In this document: positions 25,106 to 34,505 of the stretch, one piece after another
Layout: each line of letters begins with the position of its first letter
Numbering within the stretch: position 1 is the first letter of the stretch
Origin: Lewinellaceae bacterium
Lineage (GTDB): Bacteria; Bacteroidota; Bacteroidia; Chitinophagales; Saprospiraceae
Direction of reading: 5' to 3'
Length of the DNA: 64,000 bases
Assembly (NCBI GenBank): GCA_016716135.1
Contig: JADJWX010000016.1
Location: 62,001-126,000, forward strand
Translations under genes and position numbers: made by a program
Notes under the pieces: model-generated
What the model saw: the letters and a program-made list of their open reading frames with translations, nothing else
What the model was told of the DNA's origin: nothing
The model's database searches: none

Positions 25106-26083
25106 CTACTCCGCCGGATCCCAATCGCCCAATATTGCCGGCAGGGAAAACTGTTCAGGGTCAACTTCACTCAGTTGGTGTGCCCATTCCACCCGCTTGT
25201 CAGACTGGCTTCCGGGTCCCGAGCACTGGTATTCGGCAAACCAGGCGGTTTTTTCGTTTTCGTACTTGCCCCAATTGTGCCACCCCTCCGGACGAATGAT
25301 TTCGCCGAAGGCACAGTGTAGATACACGACTTTTGCGAACGGCCGCCAGGGCCGGCCCAGGTATACCGAGTGCAGGGGGGCAGTGCCGGTGACGGTGCAA
25401 TTCCGGAAAATGAAGCCGTGGGTTGTTTGCATGTCCGTGGAGGCGGCGGTGATGTAGCCTGCCGATTTGCAAAAAATTGTGCAACTGTCGAAGACGGCGG
25501 TGGACCAACCGAAAATAAAATCGACCGTGCCTTCGATGTAACAGTTTTTATAATACTGCCTGCTGTTTTTGCCATGCGGGTAAAGCGTATCCTGAAAGCC
25601 CAGAAACCGGCAATTTTCAAACTTTACCCGGTCGCCGTCTATCCGCACGGCAACAGCTTGCCCGACGGGACCGGCTGAATTTTCGAAGGTGATGTTTTGG
25701 GCCTCGAAGCCTTCGCCGAAAATAAAAAACGAGGAAGAGCCCGACGTGCCGATTTCCTCCCCGAAGCGATTTTTCCGGCTGGCATAGTCGTCGTATGTCA
25801 GGATGGTTTGTTCCACCGATTCACCGATAAAACTTACGTTGGTGGCGCTGGCTGGTAAGATGAGTTTTTCTTTGTACACGCCGTTTTTTATAAAAATCCG
25901 GGTGCGGTTTTTTCGCAGGGGCGGCACGGCATCAATGGCTTCCTGTACGGTGCGATAGTGGCCGCTCCCATCGGAGGCGACAATAAAATCGGCATTGGCG
26001 GAGTCGGGCGCCGGTGTGGCTTGAGTCTGGCCGGCCGTGCTTGCAAACAGGTTGGCGGCAAAAAGAACGGCGATAATTTTCAT
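25106..26083 (-). CDS. Secreted pectin methylesterase (CE8)
   Basis: 325 residues from ATG 26083, which begins a clean signal peptide (KIIAVLFAANLFASTAGQTQ). The CE8 beta-helix has VASDGSGHYRTVQEAIDAVP, GPVGQAVAVRIDGDRVKFEN and FLGFQDTLYPHGKN (catalytic Asp in QDTL). It also has EGTVDFIFGWSTAVF (second catalytic Asp) and YLGRPWRPFAKVVYLHC (active-site Arg). All canonical residues are present. Unlike the giant enzyme at 15944 it has no extra repeats or sorting domain, so it is likely periplasmic. TACCTTGC, a -7-like box, lies only 4 nt before the ATG, hinting at a leaderless or very short 5' leader. Confidence 0.92.
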   Translation of the reverse strand: MKIIAVLFAANLFASTAGQTQATPAPDSANADFIVASDGSGHYRTVQEAIDAVPPLRKNRTRIFIKNGVYKEKLILPASATNVSFIGESVEQTILTYDDYASRKNRFGEEIGTSGSSSFFIFGEGFEAQNITFENSAGPVGQAVAVRIDGDRVKFENCRFLGFQDTLYPHGKNSRQYYKNCYIEGTVDFIFGWSTAVFDSCTIFCKSAGYITAASTDMQTTHGFIFRNCTVTGTAPLHSVYLGRPWRPFAKVVYLHCAFGEIIRPEGWHNWGKYENEKTAWFAEYQCSGPGSQSDKRVEWAHQLSEVDPEQFSLPAILGDWDPAE

Positions 26084-26231
26084 GTTGGCAAGGTAGCAGG
26101 TTTCCGGGTTGGCGGGCAGCGCAGGAAATAACATTTGGGGCGCAAAAGTTAACATGGGATTGCCCGGTTGCGCGCGACATTTTGGATCGGTGCTGGTTTT
26201 GAAATTCGCTTATCTGCTATTGAATCCAGCC

Positions 26232-27362
26232 TCAGAACTTGACTACCGTGGACTGGTCAACAGGTATCCCGTTTCGCTGTAGAATCAACGTATAAATTCC
26301 AGGTGCCAGATTAGCAACTGGAAGTGCAATATCCCGCAGTGTTTCGGATTTCGCCACTGTCTGTTCAAGGATCAGCCTGCCTTGTGCATTCAACAGCTGG
26401 AATTGATACGTTGCGCCTGTCTCGTTTGTGAAATGCACATAAAGCGTATTATGGACCGGATTGGGATAGGTAACCATTTCCGTATTAAGGGCAGGAGTAT
26501 ATGTCGCGCTGGGGGTGCTCAAGTTTTTGTATTGAACACCGGTTACCATGTTTTGCGCAGTATTGAGTGTGCAAATGGCGATGGCTTCCTTGGACAGGTC
26601 ATTCAGAAAATGAAAGGTCGTTATCGTATCCGTTCCCAAAGGGAGGACCTGCTGACCGCCGATAGTCGAAATATCGATCCACCCGAGCGGCGCTACTTTC
26701 ACATCCACAGCGCTCGACTTGTATTCGGTTTGTTTTTTTCGCAGCACATCAAAGCTGCCGCCGGGGATGGTCAGCGTGCCATAGGCATCGACGGAGCCAA
26801 GCCGCTGATACGTAATCCGGATTCGGAACGAATCGGCCGTCGGCACCAGGTTCAGCAACACAGGCGGCGCCAGGGGTGCGTCGAAAGCAGTTAATACATT
26901 GGAGCTGCTTTGGTGTATATCAAAGAAGTTGATCGGCGCCCAGGATTGCTCCAGGCCCGGCAACTTTTTGAACAATAAAGTCAAGCCCAAACCCAGCGGA
27001 TCCAAACCATAATAGCCCAGGTCAAGGATCTGATTACCGGTGACCTGCCAATAGACCTCGGCGCTGGAGTTTAAGGGATTGAACAGCACCGATGCCGAAG
27101 GGAAGGAAGCAGATTTCATGCCCGTTGCCGGGTTTTTCATGACCTGGTTCCAGGTTTGGGTTGCCTGCAGGTTGCCCAGGTCCCATACCTGGCCGCCCCC
27201 GGGTGGCGTAAAAATCTGGTTTATGGCGCCGGGTTGGTTGCCAAAATGATAGTGCAGGGTGTCGCCCACCGCAGGGAAGACAGAATTGGTGATGGTGATT
27301 TGGGCTGTTGTCGGGAGGGTAAAACCTGCCACCAGAAGGCAGAAAAAAGTCAATCGTTTCAT
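26232..27362 (-). CDS. Secreted protein with T9SS type A sorting domain
   Basis: 376 residues from ATG 27362 (signal KRLTFFCLLVAGFTLPTTAQ). The central part is beta-rich and of unrecognised family (SVFPAVGDTLHYHFGNQPG; GQVWDLGNLQATQTWNQ). The last ~80 residues are a T9SS type A domain: VTYPNPVHNTLYVHF, LLNAQGRLILEQ, then LAPGIYTLILQRNG. It is therefore exported through the outer membrane by T9SS. The sorting domain is closely similar to that of the 1.1-kaa protein at 35330. Genes of this style are common as paralogue sets in Saprospiria. Confidence 0.8.
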   Translation of the reverse strand: MKRLTFFCLLVAGFTLPTTAQITITNSVFPAVGDTLHYHFGNQPGAINQIFTPPGGGQVWDLGNLQATQTWNQVMKNPATGMKSASFPSASVLFNPLNSSAEVYWQVTGNQILDLGYYGLDPLGLGLTLLFKKLPGLEQSWAPINFFDIHQSSSNVLTAFDAPLAPPVLLNLVPTADSFRIRITYQRLGSVDAYGTLTIPGGSFDVLRKKQTEYKSSAVDVKVAPLGWIDISTIGGQQVLPLGTDTITTFHFLNDLSKEAIAICTLNTAQNMVTGVQYKNLSTPSATYTPALNTEMVTYPNPVHNTLYVHFTNETGATYQFQLLNAQGRLILEQTVAKSETLRDIALPVANLAPGIYTLILQRNGIPVDQSTVVKF

Positions 27363-27744
27363 ATTTGGTTCGAATTTATACTGCCTTGAAATTTGAAGAA
27401 TTGCTATGCTGAGAAATGGTATGCGGCCCAAACCGGGTGCGCTGCTCCGATGATCAAACAAATATATTCTGGTTCTGGCCGCCGGGCCTGCTTTCCGGGG
27501 TAAAATAATATTACGTGCGTTTTGGATAGGTTAAAATTAAATCCTCAGCAAGGGCATAATTCCCGCGGCAGCGGCTTCCTGTGCCATTCCAATTCCAGGC
27601 CTCATTTTTGCTTTTTCTCTATCTTGCCAACGTTTTCCCGTTGTTTCAAGTTTCCGATGCCATGAACGCCGGCCAGATGGCAACCGGGCAATGTTCATCT
27701 AATCTCATTTTTCATTCACACGAACTAATCCTGCTTCCAACACC
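27363..27744. other. 382-bp gap before hsdM
   Basis: No gene or long repeat is visible. CAAATATA at 27459-27466 reads TATATTTG on the minus strand and could be the -7 box of the T9SS gene. TATCTTGC at 27620-27627 is a weak -7 candidate for hsdM, about 120 nt before its ATG. Confidence 0.35.
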
Positions 27745-29205
27745 ATGCTCACCGGAGAACTCAAATCCCAAATAGACCGCGTCTGGAATGCTTTCTGGAC
27801 CGGCGGCCTGTCCAACCCGCTCACCGTCATCGAACAAATGACCTACCTGCTGTTCATCCGAAGGCTGGATGAAGTACATACCACCCGCGAGCGCCAGGCA
27901 GTCCTCACCAAGCAACCCATCCAGGACCCGATCTACCAACCCGATCAGGACGAGCTGCGCTGGAGCCGCTTCAAAGACCTGGACCCGGAAGTCATGCATC
28001 GGCTATTCGCCCGCGAGGGCGGCGTGTTCGACTTCATGCGCAACCTGTCTAATGGCAACTCGATGTTCAGCAAGTACATGAAGGGCGCCACCTTTATGAT
28101 CCCTACGCCGCGCCTGCTGGCCCAGGTAGTGGAAATGCTCAGCAACATCGACATGGCCGACCGCGACACCAAAGGCGATGTATATGAGTACCTGCTGGGC
28201 AAGATCGCCACGGCCGGCCAGAACGGCCAGTTCCGCACCCCGCGCCACATTATCAAGCTGATGGTGGACATGGTAAAGCCCACGCTCGACGACACGATCT
28301 GCGACCCCTCAGCCGGCACCAGCGGCTTCCTCGTCGCTGCCGGCGAATACCTGCGCGCGCACCACGCCGACGAACTCCTGCGGCCGAAAATACGCGAACG
28401 CTTCCAGCAGCGGATGTTCATGGGCATGGAGTTCGACCCCACCATGATCCGCATCGGCGCCATGAACCTGCTGCTGCACGGCATCGAACAGCCCGACCTG
28501 CGCGACGTGGATGCCCTGAGCGAAGCCAACAAGGCCTTCCGCGACCAGGCCACACTCATCCTGGCCAATCCGCCCTTCAAGGGCAGTTTGGACAGCGATG
28601 CGGTGGACGACTCCATCCTGCGCATGGTGAACTCCAAGAAAACCGAACTGCTCTTCCTGGCCCTGATGCTGCGGGGCCTGCGCCTGGGCGGCCGCGCTGC
28701 GGTGATCGTACCCGATGGCGTGCTTTTCGGCAGCAGCAAAGCCCACCAACAGCTGCGCCGGGAACTGATCGACCGACAAAAACTCCAGGCTGTGATCTCC
28801 ATGCCCTCCGGGGTGTTTAAGCCCTACGCCGGGGTGAGCACGGCCATCCTGTTCTTTACCCGCACCGACTCCGGCGGCACCGACCGGGTCTGGTTTTACG
28901 ATATGCAGGCAGACGGGTACAGCCTGGACGACAAGCGCCAGGAAGTCAAGGAAAACGACCTGCCGGACATCCTGCGCCGCTGGCAAAACCCGGAGGCGGA
29001 AAAAGACCATAAACGCACCGAACAAAGTTTTTTTGTACCGGTGGATGAGATTCGGGAAAACAACTTTGACCTGAGTATTAACCGGTATAAGGAAGTGGAG
29101 TATGCGCAGAAGGTGTATGATGCGCCGGGGGTGATTATTGAGCGGATAAAAGAATTAGATAAAGAACGTTTTGCATTAGTGCAACAACTTCAAGAACTGA
29201 TATGA
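27745..29205 (+). CDS. hsdM: Type I restriction-modification system, methyltransferase subunit
   Basis: 486 residues. The N-terminal HsdM_N helical bundle (SQIDRVWNAFWTGGLSNPLT, EQMTYLLFIRRLDE) is followed by an N6-adenine methyltransferase domain. Its SAM motif is DPSAGTSGFLV near residue 190 and its catalytic motif is NPPF near residue 275. It forms the M2S methyltransferase with HsdS and M2SR2 with HsdR, methylating adenine in a split target. The stop overlaps the true hsdS start (ATGA at 29202). The gene is much more G/C-rich than the hsdS target domains that follow. Confidence 0.95.
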   Translation: MLTGELKSQIDRVWNAFWTGGLSNPLTVIEQMTYLLFIRRLDEVHTTRERQAVLTKQPIQDPIYQPDQDELRWSRFKDLDPEVMHRLFAREGGVFDFMRNLSNGNSMFSKYMKGATFMIPTPRLLAQVVEMLSNIDMADRDTKGDVYEYLLGKIATAGQNGQFRTPRHIIKLMVDMVKPTLDDTICDPSAGTSGFLVAAGEYLRAHHADELLRPKIRERFQQRMFMGMEFDPTMIRIGAMNLLLHGIEQPDLRDVDALSEANKAFRDQATLILANPPFKGSLDSDAVDDSILRMVNSKKTELLFLALMLRGLRLGGRAAVIVPDGVLFGSSKAHQQLRRELIDRQKLQAVISMPSGVFKPYAGVSTAILFFTRTDSGGTDRVWFYDMQADGYSLDDKRQEVKENDLPDILRRWQNPEAEKDHKRTEQSFFVPVDEIRENNFDLSINRYKEVEYAQKVYDAPGVIIERIKELDKERFALVQQLQELI

Positions 29206-30304
29206 CTGCAAAAAAGACATTGTGACAACAGAGTTGGGCAATCTAATCCATGTATTAAGCGGTTATGCATTTGATTCAAAACGTTTCAATGAATCAGCCG
29301 GAATACCGTTAATCCGGATTCGCGACGTTGGTAGGGATTATGCTGAAACCTTCTACCATGGTGACTTTGATGATAAATTTATAGTCAGAGATGGTGACAT
29401 CTTAGTTGCAATGGATGGAGAGTTCCGAGTTTCTGAATGGAAGGGGCCTAAAGCAATATTAAATCAACGGGTATGCAAAATTTCACCAACTGACCCCAAT
29501 GCACTTGACAAACGTTTCTTGCTCTATTTTTTACCTTTTGAATTAAAAAAAATTGAGGATAGAACTTCATTTGTCACTGTCAAGCATCTTTCTGTAAAAA
29601 GCATAAATTCAATCCAAATCCCCCTACCCCCACTACCCACCCAGCGCGCCATAGCCGACCGGCTCGACCGCGCCGATGCCCTGCGCCAAAAAGACCGCCA
29701 ACTGCTGCGGGAATATGATGCGCTGGCGGAGGCGGTGTTTGTGGAGCTGTTTGGGGACCCGGTGCGGAATGAGAAGGGGTGGGAGGAGGACTTGTTAAAG
29801 AATTTGGTTGAGAACCACGACAATAAGCGAGTCCCAATAAAAGAGTTAGACAGAAAAGAAATGCAAGGTATGTACCCCTATTATGGGGCAACCGGTATAA
29901 TAGACCATATTAACGACTATATTTTTGATGGAAAGTTCCTTTTGGTAGCTGAAGACGGTAAAAACTTATTACTGAAAAAAAGGAAAAATGCTTTTATAGC
30001 CAAGGGTAAGTTCTGGGTCAATAATCATGCACATATACTTTCTGTAAATGAAAGAGCTGCGTTTGAGTTTTTAGAGTTTGCCCTTAACAAAATTGATTTC
30101 AAACCGTATGTGACAGGTATTGACCAGTATAAGTTAACAAGGACAAATTTGGATAGGATCAAGATTATTTGCCCTCCTGCTTCCCTCCAAAACCGTTTCG
30201 CCAAAATCCTAGCCAACATAGAACAACAAAAAGCCCTGGTCCGCCAGCAGCAGGCAGAAAGTGAGGCTTTGTTTGGGCGTTTGTTGCAGGAGGCGTTTGG
30301 GTGA
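29202..30304 (+). CDS. hsdS: Type I restriction-modification system, specificity subunit
   Basis: Two target-recognition domains, each followed by a conserved helical spacer (LPPLPTQRAIADRLDRADAL near the middle; CPPASLQNRFAKILANIEQQ at the end). It determines which bipartite DNA sequence HsdM and HsdR act on. The open frame begins at GTG 29222. An ATG at 29202, overlapping the hsdM stop, starts MTAKK and would join this frame if the A6 run at 29210-29215 had one more A, giving MTAKKDIVTTELGN. I therefore place the start there. Both recognition domains are A/T-rich while the spacers are G/C-rich, a sign of domain exchange. Confidence 0.9.
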
Positions 30305-30326
30305 AGGTAATACAGGTAGGATTTTT

Positions 30327-30714
30327 TCAGATGTCTCACCCGCAGAGCGGGGTCGACATGACAGGACGCCGGATTAAAAAATAATTGTATCGGGTTTCTC
30401 GCTACGCTCGAAACTCCCTCAGCGCTTGATGCAGTTTCGAGCGTAGCGAGAAACCCGATGAACCGATAAAAAAAATGCCGGTGTCATGTTGAGCGAAGCG
30501 AAACATCTGTTTTAGCATGGCAAAAGTTTTTTTTCAGGTGTCTCCCCCGCCTTATGGGATCGACAGGACAAGCAAGTGCTGGTTTAACGGTTTTCTCACT
30601 GCGCTCGAAAATGCGGCAGGGCGCGGAGGCCATTTCGAGCGCAGCGAGAAATCCCTCAAACTGTTTTATTAGCAGTGTTTTGTCATGTCGACCGAAGGGA
30701 GACAACTGAAAAAG
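30327..30714. repeat. Two tandem ~185-bp palindromic units between hsdS and AAA gene
   Basis: Unit 1 (30327-30509) has an outer pair CAGATGT...ACATCTG and a perfect 27-bp inner inverted repeat at 30389-30415/30433-30459 (core GCTACGCTCGAAACT). Unit 2 (30526-30714) has an outer pair TTTTTCAG..GTCTCCC / GGGAGAC..CTGAAAAA and an inner pair TGCGCTCGAAAATG / CATTTCGAGCGCA. The two units share GTCTC, GTCGACATGACA-like and CTCGCT-GCTCGAAA words, so they are related copies. No gene fits within them. Confidence 0.75.
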
Positions 30715-30723
30715 TAGCCCTGT

Positions 30724-30798
30724 ATGCCTAAAGCGCAAAAGCAGCGGGCGGAAAGTGAATCGATGTTTGGGCGTTATTTGCTGGAGGTGTTTGAGTGA
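30724..30798 (+). pseudogene. Remnant of an hsdS 3' end
   Basis: Translates as ...KQRAESESMFGRYLLEVFE-stop, parallel to the true HsdS end RQQQAESEALFGRLLQEAFG-stop. DNA identity over about 70 bp is high but not perfect, so this is a diverged copy, not an assembly repeat. It suggests a second hsdS gene once stood here or that the palindromes entered through a duplication of the hsdS tail. Confidence 0.75.
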
Positions 30799-30805
30799 AT
30801 TGGGA

Positions 30806-30813
30806 TATATTTG
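30806..30813 (+). promoter_or_regulatory. Candidate -7 box before the AAA ATPase gene
   Basis: TATATTTG fits the TAnnTTTG consensus and lies 25 nt before the ATG at 30838, suggesting the AAA and hsdR genes can be transcribed separately from hsdMS. A -33 element at the usual distance is not clear. Confidence 0.4.
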
Positions 30814-30837
30814 TTTTCCGAAAAAAAGCGCAGTATG

Positions 30838-31785
30838 TTGAATTCCATACAGATAGAAAATTTCCGCTTATTTGAAAGGCTCAACATTGAAGGGCTAAAG
30901 CGCATCAATTTGATCGCGGGTATGAACAACAGCGGCAAGACGGCGTTGTTGGAGGCTTTGCGGATTTGGGCGGCGGATGGGGATGGTACGGTAATCAATG
31001 CGACACTTAAGGATCGGGGTGAGTTCACGCCGGGATGGATAGAATCTTACGAAGGCCTTTTTCACCCGGATGCTAAAAACAATTCGGTTGCAATCAACCG
31101 CTTGCATATAAAAAGGCATATTGGAAGCAATAAAGAAATCGGAAATTATTTTGTTTTCCCTTTTCTAAAAATGGAAAATTCCGCAAAAAAAACGTTGAAC
31201 CCAAACGACTCGCCTGACTTCCCTCGGGAAGGCTGCATTTTCATTCCCTTTGCCTTACAACCTTTCCCGCTTGAACAACTCTGGAAAAAAATTTCGCTAA
31301 GGCCAGATGAGGATAAAGTAATCGAGGTCGTAAAACAAGCCGACCCCAGGATTATGGCTATTGACGTCCGATCTGATGGCGTCCGTGTGCGATTATCTGG
31401 CCAATCTAGCCCGGTATCCATGGGCCGCCTCGGCGACGGCATTATGCAAACCCTAAAAATCGCCATTGGCCTGGTCAGTGCCAAAAACACCCAAAAGCGC
31501 TTACTCCTGATCGACGAAATCGAATCCGGCCTACACCACTCCGTACAATTATTGGTCTGGGAAAAAGTATTCCACTATGCCGCCGAATGGGATGTGCAGG
31601 TATTCGCTACCACCCACAGCCAGGATGCCGTGCGCACCTTCGCCGAGGTGGCCGGCCGGCCGGAAAATGAGGGGCAGGGGTGTTATTTCCGGCTGGAGCG
31701 CACCGATAATGGACAGATTCGGGCGGTCGTGTACGACATGCAGCAGTTAGCTACATCCATGGAATATGATCTTGAGACGGCCTAA
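30838..31785 (+). CDS. AAA15/OLD-type ATPase embedded in type I R-M locus (RloA-like)
   Basis: 315 residues from ATG 30838. The N-terminus LNSIQIENFRLFERLNIEGL and Walker A NNSGKTALLEALRIW are typical of SMC-like AAA_15/AAA_21 ATPases. Near the C-terminus LGDGIMQTLKIAIGL, Walker B LLLIDEIESGLHHSVQ and the His switch FATTHSQDAV follow. There is no TOPRIM or other nuclease domain, so it is not a full OLD nuclease. It ends 2 nt before hsdR and is probably co-translated with it. Similar ATPases (RloA) have been noted inside type I loci of Campylobacter; their role is unknown. Here no RloB partner is visible. Confidence 0.85.
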   Translation: MNSIQIENFRLFERLNIEGLKRINLIAGMNNSGKTALLEALRIWAADGDGTVINATLKDRGEFTPGWIESYEGLFHPDAKNNSVAINRLHIKRHIGSNKEIGNYFVFPFLKMENSAKKTLNPNDSPDFPREGCIFIPFALQPFPLEQLWKKISLRPDEDKVIEVVKQADPRIMAIDVRSDGVRVRLSGQSSPVSMGRLGDGIMQTLKIAIGLVSAKNTQKRLLLIDEIESGLHHSVQLLVWEKVFHYAAEWDVQVFATTHSQDAVRTFAEVAGRPENEGQGCYFRLERTDNGQIRAVVYDMQQLATSMEYDLETA

Positions 31786-31787
31786 AC

Positions 31788-34505
31788 ATGCAGGACTCCA
31801 ATTTCCACTTCCTCACCGGCGCCTGGGCCGCCTTCGCTGATACCGCCCGAGAGGCCGAGCAAAACGCCTTGCTCCGTCCCATGTACGCCGCTGTGCTGTG
31901 CCGCAAGGGCGCCGAACAGTGGGTGCAGTGGCTGTACCGCAATGATCCCGATCTGGAGTTGCCCTACGATACCAGTTTTAACGCCCTGCTGCATCACCCG
32001 GATCTTAAAGCTTTGCTGGGGCAAGAATTGTTTCAAGCCTTTGATTTGATCCGGCGCACCGGCAATAATGCCGCCCATTCCAAAGCCAAAATCAAAGCCG
32101 GCGAGGCGCTGCTGGTGGTGAAAAAACTGTACCGTATAGCGCGCTGGACAGTCAAGCTGTACAGTGAGACCACGCCAGACATTCCCGACTTCGATACCAA
32201 CCTGGTGCCTAAGGCTGACCCGGCGCAAGCCATTGCCGACAAAACACGCGCCGAACTCCAGGCTATCGAAGCCCGCTGGCAGGAAGAAAGTAAGGCAGTA
32301 CAGGAGGAACTCGAAGCCCGGGACCGGCAAATTCGGGAATTACAGGATCAATTGGCCAAAGCACAACTTCAGGCTGCCGCAAATCAGGTCCGCAACCGAA
32401 AGGCTCAAAACCAGGCACAACTGCCTTTGCTGCCACCGGACCCGGATGAAGCCGAGACGCGTAAATTCTACATCAACCAACTGCTCCGGGAAGCCGGCTG
32501 GGACCCCTTCGGCCTGAATGTGGAAGAATACAAACTGCCCACCGGCCAACGCGCCGACTATGTGCTGTGGGGCGATGACGGCAAACCCCTGGCTGTGGTG
32601 GAAGCCAAACGCACCCGCCGCGATGCCGACGAAGGCAGGCAACAGGGCAAACTGTATGCCGATGCCCTGGAACAACTGCATGGCCAGCGTCCGGTGATCT
32701 TTTACACCAACGGCTTTGAGACCTACCTGTGGGATGATACCCACTACCCGCCGCGCCGCGTCCAGGGCTTTTACAACAAAGCCGAACTCCAGACCCTGCT
32801 GCACCGCCGCAACAGTCGCCGCGACCTGCGCCAGGAGCCGCTCAACGAACAGATCGCCGGCCGGCCCTACCAGATCGAAGCCCAGCGCGCCATAGCGGAA
32901 GCCCTCCATCGCGGCGAACGGGGCGCCCTGCTGGTGATGGCTACCGGTACCGGCAAAACCCGCACTGCCGCCGCCCTGGTGGATCTGCTCAGCAAAGCCG
33001 GCTGGGCCAAGCGCGTGCTTTTTCTGGCCGACCGCAATGCCCTGCTCAACCAGGCTAAAAACGCCTTCAACACCCAACTGCCCAACCTGCCGGCCGTGGA
33101 CCTGACCAAGGAAAAGGAGACCGATGACAGCCGTGTGGTGTTCAGTACCTACCAGACCCTCATCAACAAGATCGACGGTGAATACGAAGGCGACCAGCGG
33201 CATTTTGGCGTAGGCTACTTCGACCTGGTCATCTTCGATGAGATCCACCGCTCGGTGTACAATAAATACCAGGCTATTTTCCACTACTTCGACGGTCTGC
33301 GGGTGGGCCTGACTGCCACCCCAAAATCGGAAACCGACCGCGACACCTACCGGCTGTTTGGCCTGGAGCCGCAGAACCCCACTTTTGCCTACGAACTGGA
33401 CCGTGCTGTGGAGGACCGGTACCTGGTGCCGCCGCGTGCGGTCGGCGTGCCGTTCAAGTTTCACCGCCAGGGCATCAAATACACCGAACTCAGCCCGGAA
33501 GAGCAGCGCGAGTATGAAGAAAAACTGGCCGACCCGGTCACCGGCGCCTTCCCCAATGAGATCGACGCGCCGGCCCTGAACGCCTGGTTGTTCAATGAAG
33601 ACACCGTGGACAAGGTGATCGGCTACCTGATGGAAAACGGCGTCAAAGTGGAGGGCGGCGATAAACTCGGCAAGACCATCATTTTCGCCCGCAACCACGC
33701 ACACGCCAAGTTCATTGCCGACCGCTTCGACAAGCAGTACCCCAACCTGGCCGGGCATTTTTGCCAGGTGATCGACAACTACTCCTACGATGCCCAAACG
33801 CAGATTTACGACTTTTCCGACCCGGCCAAAATGCCGCAGATCGCCGTTTCGGTGGATATGCTGGACACCGGCATCGACGCGCCGGAAGTAGTGAACCTGG
33901 TGTTTTACAAACCGGTGCGCTCCAGCAGCAAGTTCTGGCAAATGATCGGCCGAGGCACCCGCCTACGGCCGGACCTGTTCGGCCCCGACCAGCATAAGAC
34001 CCACTTCCAGATTTTCGACTTCTGTGAAAACTTTGAGTTTTTCGGCGTGAACCCGCAGGGTATTGAAACCAGCAAGGTAAAATCGCTTAGCACGCACCTG
34101 TTCGAGACCCGCCTGGCCCTCAGCCAACTACTCAGCCGGCAAACCGATGCCGACCAGCAGGCCTTTGGCACGCGGCTGCTCCAGGGACTGATCGAACAAG
34201 TACAGGCCCTGGATGGCAGCAGCTTTGTGGTGCGGCAACACTGGCAGTTTGTGGAGAAGTACCGCGACCCGAACCGCTGGAATGCCCTGACGGTGGAAGA
34301 ACTGCGCGAACTCAACCAACACCTGGCCCCGCTGATGAGCGATGTGCACGGCGATGAATCCGCCAAACGCTTCGACCTGCTCCTGCTCCAGGCTATGCAG
34401 AAAACCCTGTTGGCTGGCGGTCGGCTGCCGGACGGCCTGAGCGCACAGGTGTCCGGCATGGCGGCCAATCTCACCAAAAGCATCCATACCCGCCGTGGCA
34501 GATAA
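31788..34505 (+). CDS. hsdR: Type I restriction enzyme R subunit, main part
   Basis: 905 residues. An N-terminal DUF4145-like helical domain (MQDSNFHFLTGAWAAFADTA) is followed by a Lys/Gln-rich coiled coil (240-290). The restriction nuclease domain comes next (GQRADYVLWGDDGKPLAVVE, with the D...E-x-K motif AVVEAKRT). The SF2 translocase has Walker A MATGTGKTRTAAA, DEIH box VIFDEIHRS, motif III GLTATPKSETD and motif VI QMIGRGTRLRPD. It cleaves unmodified DNA after ATP-driven translocation. The frame ends at NLTKSIHTRRGR, where homologues continue into a C-terminal domain. That domain is encoded in the overlapping next frame, so the gene is split or frameshifted. Confidence 0.93.
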   Translation: MQDSNFHFLTGAWAAFADTAREAEQNALLRPMYAAVLCRKGAEQWVQWLYRNDPDLELPYDTSFNALLHHPDLKALLGQELFQAFDLIRRTGNNAAHSKAKIKAGEALLVVKKLYRIARWTVKLYSETTPDIPDFDTNLVPKADPAQAIADKTRAELQAIEARWQEESKAVQEELEARDRQIRELQDQLAKAQLQAAANQVRNRKAQNQAQLPLLPPDPDEAETRKFYINQLLREAGWDPFGLNVEEYKLPTGQRADYVLWGDDGKPLAVVEAKRTRRDADEGRQQGKLYADALEQLHGQRPVIFYTNGFETYLWDDTHYPPRRVQGFYNKAELQTLLHRRNSRRDLRQEPLNEQIAGRPYQIEAQRAIAEALHRGERGALLVMATGTGKTRTAAALVDLLSKAGWAKRVLFLADRNALLNQAKNAFNTQLPNLPAVDLTKEKETDDSRVVFSTYQTLINKIDGEYEGDQRHFGVGYFDLVIFDEIHRSVYNKYQAIFHYFDGLRVGLTATPKSETDRDTYRLFGLEPQNPTFAYELDRAVEDRYLVPPRAVGVPFKFHRQGIKYTELSPEEQREYEEKLADPVTGAFPNEIDAPALNAWLFNEDTVDKVIGYLMENGVKVEGGDKLGKTIIFARNHAHAKFIADRFDKQYPNLAGHFCQVIDNYSYDAQTQIYDFSDPAKMPQIAVSVDMLDTGIDAPEVVNLVFYKPVRSSSKFWQMIGRGTRLRPDLFGPDQHKTHFQIFDFCENFEFFGVNPQGIETSKVKSLSTHLFETRLALSQLLSRQTDADQQAFGTRLLQGLIEQVQALDGSSFVVRQHWQFVEKYRDPNRWNALTVEELRELNQHLAPLMSDVHGDESAKRFDLLLLQAMQKTLLAGGRLPDGLSAQVSGMAANLTKSIHTRRGR

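Noticed and set aside
30327..30714. CRISPR-like array
   Set aside because: Only two related palindromic units, no regular spacers and no cas genes.
30838..31785. Full OLD-family nuclease
   Set aside because: The protein ends after the ATPase fold; there is no TOPRIM domain.
32340..33941. 533-aa minus-strand frame
   Set aside because: Antisense shadow of hsdR, with low-complexity Gly/Val/His-rich translation.
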